A DNA stretch of 49,271 bases from a virus (IMGVR_UViG_3300032163_000023:1-49271); one strand, 5' to 3'. Shown: positions 6,665 through 15,884, numbered from the stretch's first letter. Numbers and translations: made by a program. Notes: generated by a model not told the origin, from the sequence alone.

Positions 6665-7861
6665 TTAGGGCCACCAGCGCAAGGAGACAACGCTCTTGAC
6701 GAGGACCGGGTACGAGTAGCGGACCCGGCATGTCCCCCGCGCGTCGAGCTGGACCGTGACCGTGCCATGCCCACCCTCCGCCAGCGTCACCTTGCCGGCG
6801 TACCCTTCGTTGCTTCCATCCGGCGTGCCCCCGTCGAAGAAGGCGACGAACGCCTGCGTATTGCGGCCGGCGAGGCCGAGGCAGATCTCGAGCTCAACGG
6901 AGCGCGCCTCCCCCGGCAGGTCAAAATCGCTCCGTAGTTGCCAGGTAGCGTCCTTGTCGGGACCGTAGGGGCCCGGCTCGAGGACTCGGTTCGTGAACCA
7001 GGCTGCCACGCGGTTGTGTCTCGTCCACATCTCGTCAGCCTCCAGGAAGCGGGCCGCCTGTACGGCCTGCCACATCTCCTCCGTCATGTACTCCCAGACC
7101 CACCACAGGGCACCCCGCGCCCCGAGTTCCTTCCAGGTCCGCGACCACACCAGGATCTCCTCGGCCGTGACGGCATGGGCGGCGTTCATGCTGGCGGGTA
7201 TCGCGTCGCCGGAGGGAACGAGCGGCACCTGCGGGAAAGTCGACCGGCGGAAGTCTTCGGCGCAGACGCGGGCGGCGTGCTCCGCTCGGTCCGGCCGGTA
7301 GTACGGCGTCCCGACGGGATACATCGAGCCGTGGTAGTCCTGGGGGAACGCGGCAATAACGTGGCGGTGGAAGGCCTGGTACACATCGGCGCGGTGGTAC
7401 GAGGGCTGGGCCAGCGGGCACCAGTAGTGCGGCCTGTCCGGTGCCCCCTCCCGAATACGCCGGCAGTAGGCATCGGCCACACCTGCCGCCTGGTCTCCCA
7501 GCGACTCGAACTCGCCCTCGACATCACTCATGTAGCCAGTGGCGCCGAACACGTTCAGGGCCCTGATCCCCTGGTCGGCCTCGGCCTCCCAGCCCAGCTT
7601 CTGGTCGCCGTAGAAGACGCGCACCTGGCCGTAGACGAACTGCCAGAGCCAGACGTCGATGCCGCGCCCCAGCAGATCGGCAACGATCCGCTTGCCGCGA
7701 TCCTCATCCCAGAAGGGCCCGAACGGGTGGCCGCCATCGGCGGATTTGATGACCACGCCGCGCACGCCATGCTCGCGGCACTTCGCAGCGATGCGCAGCG
7801 CATCACCGCCCTCAGAGAGAGGCCAGTTCCAGATGAAGACGCGCTTGCCCTCGTAGGTCAT
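6665..7861 (-). CDS. TIM-barrel glycosidase-like protein, endolysin candidate (398 aa)
   Basis: The protein begins with RVFIWNWPLSEGGDALRIAA, then GVRGVVIKSADGG and GIDVWLWQFVYGQ, the alternating strand-helix pattern of a TIM-barrel glycoside hydrolase, with a likely acidic centre around MSDVEGEFE. A C-terminal beta-sandwich of about 110 residues (from about 290) may bind carbohydrate. No signal peptide is seen, so export would need the holin. Its place between the signal-peptide glycosidase and the holin makes it the best endolysin candidate. It could instead be a virion-associated polysaccharide hydrolase. Confidence 0.6.
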   Translation of the reverse strand: MTYEGKRVFIWNWPLSEGGDALRIAAKCREHGVRGVVIKSADGGHPFGPFWDEDRGKRIVADLLGRGIDVWLWQFVYGQVRVFYGDQKLGWEAEADQGIRALNVFGATGYMSDVEGEFESLGDQAAGVADAYCRRIREGAPDRPHYWCPLAQPSYHRADVYQAFHRHVIAAFPQDYHGSMYPVGTPYYRPDRAEHAARVCAEDFRRSTFPQVPLVPSGDAIPASMNAAHAVTAEEILVWSRTWKELGARGALWWVWEYMTEEMWQAVQAARFLEADEMWTRHNRVAAWFTNRVLEPGPYGPDKDATWQLRSDFDLPGEARSVELEICLGLAGRNTQAFVAFFDGGTPDGSNEGYAGKVTLAEGGHGTVTVQLDARGTCRVRYSYPVLVKSVVSLRWWP

Positions 7862-7868
7862 CGCTGCA

Positions 7869-8993
7869 CTATGGCCCGAGCAGCTTCTTGAAATCGCTGC
7901 AGAGCATCCACTGCTGCTTCCCTCTTATCTGCACGTATACCCGACAAGACGGGGTCGCCGTCGGCTTGACGGTCGGCGTCGCCGTCGGTGGCTTGGAAGT
8001 CGCACTCGGCTTCGGCGTCGCCGTCGGAAGAGCGGTTGGAATAGCAGTTGGGACGGGAGTGGCAGTTGCTGAGGGCGGTGCGGTAGCCGTAGCCGCCGCC
8101 GTGCCCCCGACGTGCGCGTTGAAGTAGCCGCAGTCGTACACATCATCGGTGGGCAGGTTCCAAGACTGCGCCTGCGAGCCTGTCTCTATCCCGGGACCCC
8201 AGAGCATCAGGTCGACGCCAGCGAGCTGCTTGCCCAGCCAGGACTCAGCGAAGTTCGAGCGGTGGCCGTTGTGACAGGTCGAGTTGCCCATCGGTATCTG
8301 CCAGACGGTGACGGGGCGGCCCAGGGCGGAACTCAGGGCGGCGAACCAGTCTTCCATCTCCCGGAGGTGGGCCGCCGTCCAGGGATAGGTGCCGTAGAAC
8401 TCCTGGTCACGGTCGCTCACGTCCACGTAGACGTCGGGCACGCGGCCTGCGCCCATTGCCTGCCAGCATGAGAGCCACTCAGCAGCGTCATCCTGGGGTC
8501 CGATGTAGGGCACGTTCCAGGGGTTGATGTGTATCCCCAGGCGTGCGTTGGCTGGCGCCGTCGAGAGGAAGCGGTCGAGGAAGGTCTTAGCTGCGGTCCC
8601 GCACTTGCCCTCGATCTTCAGGTAGGCCCACAGGTCGGGCTCGATGTCGATACGGGTCTCGCGGCCGTCCGCCTTGACGACGGCCATGATCTGATCCCAG
8701 GCCGTCATGTCGGCTGAGGTCGAGTCGAAGTTCGTATAGAAGATGAGCACCGGGGCGAGGCCGTGATTCCAGGCTTCGTTGAGGTAGCCCTGGACGTAGG
8801 GACCCCAGTCCTGACCCACGACGTACTTGTAGACGTAGCCCAGGTTGGCGGGCTGGTCCTTGATCATCTCCGTGTAGGCATCCACACCTACCGGAGGCCG
8901 GGCGGCAGCGCCGTTGGGTCCTCTTGTCCCCCCTAGGGTAACCAAGATCAGAGCGGTGGCTAAAAGGGCAAAGCAGGTCGACACGCGCCTCAT
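7869..8993 (-). CDS. Secreted TIM-barrel glycosidase-like protein with Thr/Pro linker (374 aa)
   Basis: ATG 8993 has AGGAGG upstream. The start has an Arg pair, a hydrophobic stretch (CFALLATALILVTLGG) and an Ala-rich region, so it has a signal peptide or anchor. The body (about 35-295) reads as a barrel, with acidic motif RIDIEPDLW and HINPWNVPYIGP. A linker of about 50 residues rich in Thr, Pro and Ala (units like PTATPKPSATS) leads to a short C-terminal domain with two Cys and KQQWMLC. Such linkers are frequent in secreted Chloroflexota proteins. It is probably a cell-wall or envelope-polysaccharide hydrolase exported on its own. It is the upstream partner of 6665-7861. Confidence 0.6.
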   Translation of the reverse strand: MRRVSTCFALLATALILVTLGGTRGPNGAAARPPVGVDAYTEMIKDQPANLGYVYKYVVGQDWGPYVQGYLNEAWNHGLAPVLIFYTNFDSTSADMTAWDQIMAVVKADGRETRIDIEPDLWAYLKIEGKCGTAAKTFLDRFLSTAPANARLGIHINPWNVPYIGPQDDAAEWLSCWQAMGAGRVPDVYVDVSDRDQEFYGTYPWTAAHLREMEDWFAALSSALGRPVTVWQIPMGNSTCHNGHRSNFAESWLGKQLAGVDLMLWGPGIETGSQAQSWNLPTDDVYDCGYFNAHVGGTAAATATAPPSATATPVPTAIPTALPTATPKPSATSKPPTATPTVKPTATPSCRVYVQIRGKQQWMLCSDFKKLLGP

Positions 8994-9045
8994 CAGGAGC
9001 CTCCTTTCGCAGCGACTGGATCGTAGGCCCGCCGACTGCTATCTC

Positions 9046-9405
9046 CTACCCTCTTATGGCCGACGGCTGGATCACCATGTAGCCGACCGTGGGCGTAAAG
9101 GGCTTGCCGGCACTGTCCCTGCCCTCGAGCTCGTGGTAGTACGTCCGGCTTCGCAGGGCAGCCGTGTCGGCCTCTTCGAGCGTGACCCTCACCTTGCCTT
9201 CGATCGGCGGGGTCAGCACTTCTGCCCCGTGACCGGTCGACTTCGACACCAGCGCCGGCAGGTTTGCGTCCGGTCTGGTCTTGGCCACCCAGCTGACGCT
9301 GGCGCCGGTAAGGTCCTCCGCCGTCCCATCCGGCTTCAGGATCGTCAGCGTAATCTCCTTGTACTCGCCGGCCCACATCTCAAAGTCCTGGCTCTGCTCG
9401 GTCAT
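9046..9405 (-). CDS. Ig-like baseplate/fibre protein (119 aa)
   Basis: It overlaps the stop of the repeat fibre by ATGA. The pattern is WAGEYKEITLTILKPDG, then DLTGASVSWVAK, a middle beta region, and TYYHELEGRDSAG. This matches the BppU-N-like beta domain common in siphovirus baseplates and fibres. It probably joins a fibre to the tail tip or decorates it. It is the last gene of the tail-fibre block before the glycosidases. Confidence 0.6.
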   Translation of the reverse strand: MTEQSQDFEMWAGEYKEITLTILKPDGTAEDLTGASVSWVAKTRPDANLPALVSKSTGHGAEVLTPPIEGKVRVTLEEADTAALRSRTYYHELEGRDSAGKPFTPTVGYMVIQPSAIRG

Positions 9406-12400
9406 GTCCTTCCTCCAAGCACGACGTCGGGTTCCCTCTCCCCCAGCAGCTGGATGTCGGTCTGCCTCTCGCCAGAGAGCTCCACTCTGGAAATGATCAG
9501 GTTGCTCACTATCCTGACGGCTCCGAGCTGCTCGGCGCTGATGATGCCCATGGGCACGACGGAGATGCCCCCAACGATGATCGCCGGGGCCCCGAGAGCC
9601 TCCGCAGACTCGATGCCAGGGGGCTGGAGGACGACCAGCAGCGTCGGCTGGCCAAGGGCCTCGGCCGACGGTATGCCCGTCAGCGCCACCGTCATTTCGC
9701 CGGGTATAGCGGCCGGCACTCCAAGCGCCTCCCCGCTCGCCACGCCCGGCGGGAGCAGCGTGAGGCCGCCTAGCACGATGGCAGGTACACCCAGGGCCTC
9801 CGCGGAGGCGATGCCAGGGGGCAGCAGCGCCTGGTCGACGAAGACTGTCGGCGTGCCCACGGCCTCGGCGGACGCGATGCCGGGCGGTTGCACCGTGACG
9901 CCGCCGAGGGCCATGCCCGGCGTCCCGAGGGATTCCGCAGACGCCACGCCCGCCGGCTGCATGGTCTGTGGCCCGCCACCAAGGCTGACCGTAGGCTGTC
10001 CGAGACTTTCACCCGTGGCTATACCCGAGGGCTGGACAGCGACGCCTCCGGGGACCGCGGCAGGCGCACCGAGCTCTTCCGCGCTGGCGATCCCAGGCGG
10101 CTGCAGTGCTTGAGGAGCGCCACCGAGGCTGACTGACGGCTCGCCAAGCGCCTCGGCGGAGGCTATGCCAGATGGCGAGACGGTGATGTCGCCCGGAACC
10201 GCAGTCGGTACGCCAACAGCTTCCTCCGAGTCAATACCTGACGGAAGCAGGGTCAAGCCAACATACAGCGCTGGCTGGCCGAGGGCCTCCTGGCTGGTCA
10301 CTCCAGCGGGGGAGACTATCACGCCGCCAGGAACCACGGTCGCGGCGCCAACCGCCTCACCAGAGGCGATCCCAGGTGGCTGCACGGCCTGAGGAGCCCC
10401 GCCGACGCTGACAGCTGGTTGCCCCAAAGCTTCCAGGGAACCTAAGCCAGGCGGCTGAATGGACACGCCACCGGGGGCGACAAGAGGTGTTCCGACTGCC
10501 TCCTCGCTGGAAATGCCCACCGGCTGTACGGTCTGCGGCGCACCGCCGGCATTCACTGTCGGCTGGCCCAGGGCCTCTTCGGTAGCAATCCCGGCTGGCG
10601 AGACGGCTACCCCGCCGGGTGCTGTCGTCACGGCTCCAAGCTGCTCCGCAGAGGCGATACCAGGCGCCTGGACAGCGACGCCTCCGGGGGCCATCGACGG
10701 CGTGCCCAGAGCTTCACCAGACGCGATGCCAGCAGGGAGCAGCGCCACGCCGCCGAGCGCGATGCTCGGCGCCCCGAGAGCTTCTACGGAAGCTATGCCA
10801 AGCGGCTGCAGAGAGACACCACCGAGGCCGAGGGCGGGTGTGCCCAGCCCCTCCTCGGACGGGATGCCGGGCGGCCCCACGGAGATCCCGCCAAAGGCGA
10901 TGCTCGGCTCGCCCAGCGCTTCCGCGGACGCGATGCCCGCTGGCTCAACGGCTATCCCACCGAGCGCGATCGTCGGCTGGCCCAGGGCCTCCTCAGAGGG
11001 GATACCGGGCGGCAGGGCAACGCTCTGCACCACGAGGACCGGCTGCCCGAGCGCTTCCCCGGAGGGCACCCCGGCGGGCGCCAGGGCGACCTCGCCCGGC
11101 AGGATGGCAGGCGACCCCACCGCCTCAGCGGACGAGATGCCCGGCGCGTCGAGCGTCTGGGGAGCGCCACCGAGACTAACGGTTGGGCCGCCAAGTGCTT
11201 CGCCGGAGACTATGCCGGTCAGGGCCACCGTGAGGTCGCCGAGCGCTAGGCTCGGCGTACCAAGCGCCTGCTGGCTGGGGATACCCGTAGGACTAAGCGT
11301 GACCCCGCCGACTCCGATAGAAGGCGTGCCGAGCGCCTGGGCAGACCCGATGCCGCCAGGCTGAATCGCGATGGCGCCGGGGGCCGCAGTCGGGGTGCCA
11401 AGCGCCTCGGCAGAGGCTATGCCGGGCGGCAGGCTGGTCTGGTGCGCGCTGGGACTTCCGAGCGCCTGCGCAGTGGCGATGCCCGGCGGCTGAAGGGTGA
11501 CCACGCCGAGCAGAACGGCCGGAGTGCCGACGGCCTGGGCACTCGGAATCCCCGGAGGCGACACGCCCTGCCAGGGAAACACTCCCGGAGAGCCCAGAGC
11601 TTCTGCGCTGGCGATCCCAGGAGCCGATATTGCTATGGCACCCGGAACCGCGGTCGGCGACCCAAGCGCCTGAGAGCTTCCGATCCCCGGCGGGCTGAGG
11701 CTCACACCGCCGAGGACGATCGAAGGCGTGCCGAGCGCCTCTCCGCTCGCGATCCCCCTGGCTATCACACCGCCGTAGCTGTACTCCACCACCAGCTGGA
11801 AGGCGTTTGACGGGTCGCCTTCATGCGAGTACCCAGCGCGGCACCCGAGATATGCAATCGAGTCACCGAGCCAGAAGAGAGCGAGCGCATGGCCCGACGC
11901 CCATCCCGCTCTGTCGACTATCTCCTGGATGACGGCGGCGAAGTCGGGCGTATCCTTGACCTGGTCGCCATACCACTCCTCGCTAATGGCCCAATCAACG
12001 TACGCGCTACCCTTGGCCCGGGCATCAAAGTCGTCGCGAGTGGTGAACGTCCCAGGATTGTCGTGCGCCTGGCCTCTAATCCTGATGGTCGTGGCGTCGC
12101 TGCAATAGAAGTAGGTCTTGAACGTCACCTTGGCGCTGAGGACCTTGGCACCTTGCGGGATTGTGACGTTCTGGAACCGCGTCCCCGCCTCGACGTATGT
12201 GAAGCTCCCAGCCTGGTCGTCGAGTGCGACGAAGGGATTATCCGTCAGCCACTCGTGGATGTCTCCGTACTCTTCGCTCCACCAATTCCAGGCTTGAACA
12301 TCGTCGGAGTCTGCCGCCACTCGGACAGACACCTGGCCGCCCCAGACCGTGGGGCTGCCAAGCGCCTGCGCGGAAGCGATACCGGGCGCCGCCAGCGTCA

Positions 12401-12554
12401 CGCCGCCGGGGACGGCGGCGGGCGTGCCAAGAGCCTCGGCAGAGGCTATGCCAGGGGGATAAAGAGTCTGGGCACCAGTGGCCGGAGCGCGCAGGTGGTC
12501 CTGCGCCTGGAGGGCGGAGCCGCCGGTCGGCTTGCGGAGAGCGAAGACAGCCAT
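9402..12554 (-). CDS. Giant repeat tail-fibre protein (1050 aa, about 35 repeats)
   Basis: The protein begins with a short head, two copies of a repeat (residues about 32-73), a globular beta domain (about 74-262, with tryptophans, IPQGAKVLSAKVTF and PDFAAVIQEIVDRAGW), and then about 33 copies of the same repeat to about residue 1018. The unit is about 23 residues with core PxGIASxEALGxPxhxxGG; several copies carry a PQTxQ insertion. The last 32 residues are different and charged. Repeat proteins of this kind usually form long fibres, here presumably a side or tip fibre for host contact. It lies between the spike gene and the Ig-like baseplate gene. Function is inferred from repeats and context. 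Confidence 0.7.
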   Translation of the reverse strand: MAVFALRKPTGGSALQAQDHLRAPATGAQTLYPPGIASAEALGTPAAVPGGVTLAAPGIASAQALGSPTVWGGQVSVRVAADSDDVQAWNWWSEEYGDIHEWLTDNPFVALDDQAGSFTYVEAGTRFQNVTIPQGAKVLSAKVTFKTYFYCSDATTIRIRGQAHDNPGTFTTRDDFDARAKGSAYVDWAISEEWYGDQVKDTPDFAAVIQEIVDRAGWASGHALALFWLGDSIAYLGCRAGYSHEGDPSNAFQLVVEYSYGGVIARGIASGEALGTPSIVLGGVSLSPPGIGSSQALGSPTAVPGAIAISAPGIASAEALGSPGVFPWQGVSPPGIPSAQAVGTPAVLLGVVTLQPPGIATAQALGSPSAHQTSLPPGIASAEALGTPTAAPGAIAIQPGGIGSAQALGTPSIGVGGVTLSPTGIPSQQALGTPSLALGDLTVALTGIVSGEALGGPTVSLGGAPQTLDAPGISSAEAVGSPAILPGEVALAPAGVPSGEALGQPVLVVQSVALPPGIPSEEALGQPTIALGGIAVEPAGIASAEALGEPSIAFGGISVGPPGIPSEEGLGTPALGLGGVSLQPLGIASVEALGAPSIALGGVALLPAGIASGEALGTPSMAPGGVAVQAPGIASAEQLGAVTTAPGGVAVSPAGIATEEALGQPTVNAGGAPQTVQPVGISSEEAVGTPLVAPGGVSIQPPGLGSLEALGQPAVSVGGAPQAVQPPGIASGEAVGAATVVPGGVIVSPAGVTSQEALGQPALYVGLTLLPSGIDSEEAVGVPTAVPGDITVSPSGIASAEALGEPSVSLGGAPQALQPPGIASAEELGAPAAVPGGVAVQPSGIATGESLGQPTVSLGGGPQTMQPAGVASAESLGTPGMALGGVTVQPPGIASAEAVGTPTVFVDQALLPPGIASAEALGVPAIVLGGLTLLPPGVASGEALGVPAAIPGEMTVALTGIPSAEALGQPTLLVVLQPPGIESAEALGAPAIIVGGISVVPMGIISAEQLGAVRIVSNLIISRVELSGERQTDIQLLGEREPDVVLGGRT
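9501..11762 (-). repeat. Array of about 33 tandem 63-75-base coding repeats
   Basis: The DNA encodes about 33 consecutive units averaging 23 codons, each with a GI(A/P)S-x-EALG-x-P core. The protein core is strongly kept while codons differ between units, suggesting old duplications under selection for the protein rather than a recent DNA expansion. Two further copies lie at 12336-12461, separated by the globular domain. Confidence 0.85.
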
Positions 12555-12566
12555 ATCATGGTGCCG

Positions 12567-13001
12567 CTAGGCCAACACAGCAGGCCTACCCAGCCGCTCC
12601 CTCAACAACTTAGCGTATGCCACCAGCATCGTCGGCATGTCGGTGTCGAAGTCGCTGAAGGACGGGGCCGGTAGCGGCGTTTCAGCAGTGAGGATCTGTG
12701 CGACCTCAGCCAATAGCTCCTCCCGCTCTGGCCAGTCGACCATGCACGCCCGCCACGGGTCGAGCACCTTCTTGGGCGTGGCGGCTCCCATGTACTGCTC
12801 GAGAGCGGCGCCCAGGCCTGCGAAGCACAGACTAAACCCGATTCCAGCGTCAAAGAGCACCTTGGCAGCGCGCCGCAGGCACGTCCCGCGCCCATGCGGA
12901 TCGAACTCGCCACCCTTGTGCGAGAGAATCTTGCGGACCGCCTGCTCGCTGCGAGTGCCGTACTCAGCATCGAGAGCGGAGAGGGACTCCACGTGCCTCA
13001 A
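12567..13001 (-). CDS. Unknown tail-region protein (144 aa)
   Basis: TTG 13001 overlaps the spike stop codon; GTG 12992 with GGAGGA upstream is an equally good start. The protein is mostly helical (LSALDAEYGTRSEQAVRKIL, LRRAAKVLFDAG) with three Cys, and ends MLVAYAKLLRERLGRPAVLA. I do not recognise it. Lying between a spike and a fibre gene, it could be a fibre assembly chaperone, but nothing in the sequence shows that. Confidence 0.6.
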   Translation of the reverse strand: MRHVESLSALDAEYGTRSEQAVRKILSHKGGEFDPHGRGTCLRRAAKVLFDAGIGFSLCFAGLGAALEQYMGAATPKKVLDPWRACMVDWPEREELLAEVAQILTAETPLPAPSFSDFDTDMPTMLVAYAKLLRERLGRPAVLA

Positions 13002-15133
13002 TCCTCCAGCTCCTCCCAGGTGAATTCGACCATCAAGAGATGCGCTATCCCCGCGTACGTGTCATTGGCGTGTGCCCCATAGCGTGCGATCGCAAACTTG
13101 ACAAGCTGACCCGCAGTGACAGTCAAAGCCGTCGCGAGGGTTGTACGGGTGCGAGCGCTCGCGACAGCTGGAGCGGCGACGTCCAGAGGCACTTCCGTGC
13201 TCGTCGCACCTACGTCGCCACCGATGGCGATTGACTTGTAGTCCAACGCCCAGCGGACGTTGCCGGTGCCAGCGTCTACCGGAGCCCACTCGATGTAGCA
13301 GTTCAGGTTCTGAACGTAGGTGCTCGGCAGCAGAAACTCGAGGTTGGCTTCCTCGAGTGCGCTGGCACCGTAGGCGCGTGTCGCGATGGCAGAGACACCA
13401 GACCCGATGGCGCTCGAAGCCGCCCCGGCCATCGCCTTCAGATCCTCAGCCCTCACCTGGATGCGGCGGGTGACAAGCTCACTGCCGCGGTTCCGGTGCT
13501 TCGTAGAGTTGGCGCCTAGCAGCGTGACCGCCGAGTACCCAGCCTGCAGACCATAGATATCGTTGTGCTCGATGCGATTGTAGTCAGCACCCGTGGTCTC
13601 TTTTACCCCATCGCTGTAACCTTGAACTCCGCCGCGGATGGTGTTGTTATGAACGAGGGTCCTGAGTGCGCCGGATCCTTGAAGACGAATGAGCCCCAGC
13701 CTGTAGCTCTCATTATCGATCCCGCAGCCATCGATGCGGTTCCCGCCAATGTTCCAGTCGGCAGACTGGTTGCGAATCAGCCCCGGCCAGCAACTGACGG
13801 CCGTATTCCCCTCCACAAGGCCACCGGGGGAAACGGCATCAGCCACGTCAATGGGCCAACCGGCAGTAGCGATGAACTCATTCCCCACAATGACAGGTCG
13901 TGACGCATACTCGACCAAGATTCCACTCTCGCCACCTTGGAAGATGCAGGCTTCGACGAGAGCATCGGTCACGCCGCTACCACCGGAACCTTTGAGGTGC
14001 ACATGGCGACCAACAAGAGCGGGTAAGAAACTTCTACAGGCGACGGCTCCGCAGCGGGCCGCTTGGTAGGCAATCTCAAAGATGGAGAAGTTCGCGCCAG
14101 CCGATGGCTCGCCCCAGCCAATGCAGTCTACGTAGTAGGAAAGGCCCTCATTGCTCAGGATAAAGGAAAACTCCCGGTTGTCGTAGGAGCAGCACCCCCG
14201 CATTGAGTTGTAGGAACCGGCCTCGAACACTAGCCCACGCACCCATGTGTCGTGAGCGTGTACGTTGATGTACTTGCACTGCTTCGTCTTCCGCAAGGCG
14301 ACCGCTGCGCCGTACTCATCGGAGTGCGTGACGCCAGCCTTGTTGCCATCAACCGACAGGTCCTGGACGATGATGTCCCTGTCGACATCGCTGTCGTTGT
14401 TCCAGTTCATGATCATCTCGAAGCCGGAGGCCAAGCCGCCCTTCAGCTTGATGATCGTATTCCCAGGACCTGCGCCTAGAACCTTCGTCTTGGTGCCGAT
14501 AGAGACACCTGGCCGGGGGATCGAGACGTACTGCTGGTTGCCCTGCTGCGAGCCTATGAGGTAGGTCCCTGGAGGGTAGTACACCGTGCCGCCGCCAGCC
14601 AGGCGGCAGGCGGTGAGGCAGGCCTGCATCGCAGTCGCGTCGTCGGTCGTGCCATCGCCGGTCGCCCCATAGTCCCTCACGTTGTACCAACCGGAGGTGA
14701 ACGGGTTCAGGAGGACGCGCTTGTCGATGATCTGGTTGGAGTTGATCGCCGTGTCGCCAGCCGGCAAGTAGACTGCGGCCAGGACAACTCTGGCTGCGGG
14801 GATCGCGGGGAACACGGGGTTCGAGGCCGCACTACCAGCGACGGCCGCCTTGCTACCGTTGACGTCGACGGTTATCAGGTCGAAGCGGGCGTTCGTGGGG
14901 TCGGCAGTCGTGATCGTGACGTTGCCGGCCGTCACCGCGATCGGGCGGCCGCCGACATAGACCGTCCCGACGGCGACCGCCACCGTCATGTCGGGTGTGC
15001 CCTGTGCGGAGACAGCGCAGCCGGTCTTGACGCCGTAAACGGCGAAGCCGGCTGTCAGCGCATCGAAATCTACGCTGTCCGGTTCCGCCTGGTCGGGGAA
15101 GGCGGCGTCGGAGTAGTTGGGGATCTTGAACAC
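12998..15133 (-). CDS. Beta-helix tail spike, pectate-lyase-like (711 aa)
   Basis: GTG 15133 has AGGAG six bases upstream. The N-terminal 145 residues form a beta-rich virion-attachment region (VDFDALTAGFAVYGVKTG). From residue 149 WYNVRDYGATGDGTTDDATA is the hallmark of right-handed beta-helix spikes of the pectate lyase 3 / GH28-like group, followed by TVYYPPGTYLI and many Asn/Gly-rich turns. The C-terminal 140 residues look like a separate beta domain. Such proteins bind and often cleave surface polysaccharide; catalytic residues cannot be assigned by eye. Confidence 0.8.
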   Translation of the reverse strand: MFKIPNYSDAAFPDQAEPDSVDFDALTAGFAVYGVKTGCAVSAQGTPDMTVAVAVGTVYVGGRPIAVTAGNVTITTADPTNARFDLITVDVNGSKAAVAGSAASNPVFPAIPAARVVLAAVYLPAGDTAINSNQIIDKRVLLNPFTSGWYNVRDYGATGDGTTDDATAMQACLTACRLAGGGTVYYPPGTYLIGSQQGNQQYVSIPRPGVSIGTKTKVLGAGPGNTIIKLKGGLASGFEMIMNWNNDSDVDRDIIVQDLSVDGNKAGVTHSDEYGAAVALRKTKQCKYINVHAHDTWVRGLVFEAGSYNSMRGCCSYDNREFSFILSNEGLSYYVDCIGWGEPSAGANFSIFEIAYQAARCGAVACRSFLPALVGRHVHLKGSGGSGVTDALVEACIFQGGESGILVEYASRPVIVGNEFIATAGWPIDVADAVSPGGLVEGNTAVSCWPGLIRNQSADWNIGGNRIDGCGIDNESYRLGLIRLQGSGALRTLVHNNTIRGGVQGYSDGVKETTGADYNRIEHNDIYGLQAGYSAVTLLGANSTKHRNRGSELVTRRIQVRAEDLKAMAGAASSAIGSGVSAIATRAYGASALEEANLEFLLPSTYVQNLNCYIEWAPVDAGTGNVRWALDYKSIAIGGDVGATSTEVPLDVAAPAVASARTRTTLATALTVTAGQLVKFAIARYGAHANDTYAGIAHLLMVEFTWEELED

Positions 15134-15142
15134 ATCGCGCTC

Positions 15143-15514
15143 CTACGCCGGGGCGTCGCCTCCGATTGCGCCTACCTTCTCCTCCGACTCGATCCCAGGA
15201 GCTCCGACGACGATCCCGGGCTCGCCGGGTTCAGCCATCGCGGCCACTTCAAGCGCCTGCTGCCGTGCGCCGGCAACCCGCAGAGCAGACCGGACGTCCT
15301 CGATCTCGGCCACGATAGGGACCCGGGCCTCGGCGATCTCGGCATCGGCCAGGGCCAGGTTTGCCGTCGCCTTGGCCAGGATGCTCGTCGCCTTCTCGAC
15401 GGTCTCAGCGAAGGGGCCGCGCCGACTGTTCACCTCGGCCAGCGAGTCCCTCAGAACCTCACGACGGCCGATCAGTTCGGAGATCTCCGCCGTCACCTCT
15501 TCCATTTCAGACAT
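15143..15514 (-). CDS. Coiled-coil tail protein with terminal fibre-repeat motif (123 aa)
   Basis: ATG 15514 is chosen because GGAGGT lies seven bases upstream; ATG 15520 and GTG 15523 are too close to it. Residues 1-90 are a predicted coiled coil (VTAEISELIGRREVLRDSLA and onward). The C-terminal segment GEPGIVVGAPGIESEEKVGA is one unit of the repeat found in the giant fibre. This suggests a trimeric or helical partner that docks to, or shares a binding surface with, the fibre. Confidence 0.6.
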   Translation of the reverse strand: MSEMEEVTAEISELIGRREVLRDSLAEVNSRRGPFAETVEKATSILAKATANLALADAEIAEARVPIVAEIEDVRSALRVAGARQQALEVAAMAEPGEPGIVVGAPGIESEEKVGAIGGDAPA

Positions 15515-15884
15515 GCCCATCACCTCCAGCCGGCTCGGTACGCACCGTGGGTACGCCGAGCTGCTCCTGCGACCTGATACCCCCCGGCATGGAGCGCCGG
15601 AGGACCGGGTTGGAGGCCGCCTCGATGGCCGCCTCCTTCTGGATGTCGGGGTTATCCGTCAGGCCGAACGGCGCTCCTGAGCGCAGCAGAATCGCCTGGT
15701 CGAAAGCGATCTCGTGCGCCTTCTCGAACTCCTCGGCCTTGCCAGCCATGATCCGCAGGGCCCGTGACAGTTGCTTGGCCGCCTGCCAGGGAAGCTCTGT
15801 CACGTGGCCATCTATCTCCAGGAGGACGTGGTGGGCCTCCTGGCGGACCCGTGCCTCGGACCTGCGCACGAGCACCTCGGGCAT
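15507..15884 (-). CDS. Small tail protein with terminal fibre-repeat motif (125 aa)
   Basis: ATG 15884 has GGAGG upstream. The start has mixed beta and helical segments (RQEAHHVLLEIDGHVTELPW), then a long helix (AKQLSRALRIMAGKAEEFEK). Near the C-terminus PGGIRSQEQLGVPTV is again one unit of the giant fibre repeat. Together with the next gene this makes two small neighbours that each end in a single repeat. Function is unknown; tail-associated by position. Confidence 0.6.
   Translation of the reverse strand: MPEVLVRRSEARVRQEAHHVLLEIDGHVTELPWQAAKQLSRALRIMAGKAEEFEKAHEIAFDQAILLRSGAPFGLTDNPDIQKEAAIEAASNPVLRRSMPGGIRSQEQLGVPTVRTEPAGGDGHV

Noticed and set aside
9402-12554. CRISPR-like or diversity-generating repeat array.
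   Set aside because: Repeats are coding with varied codons, no spacers of fixed length, no Cas gene and no reverse transcriptase in the window.
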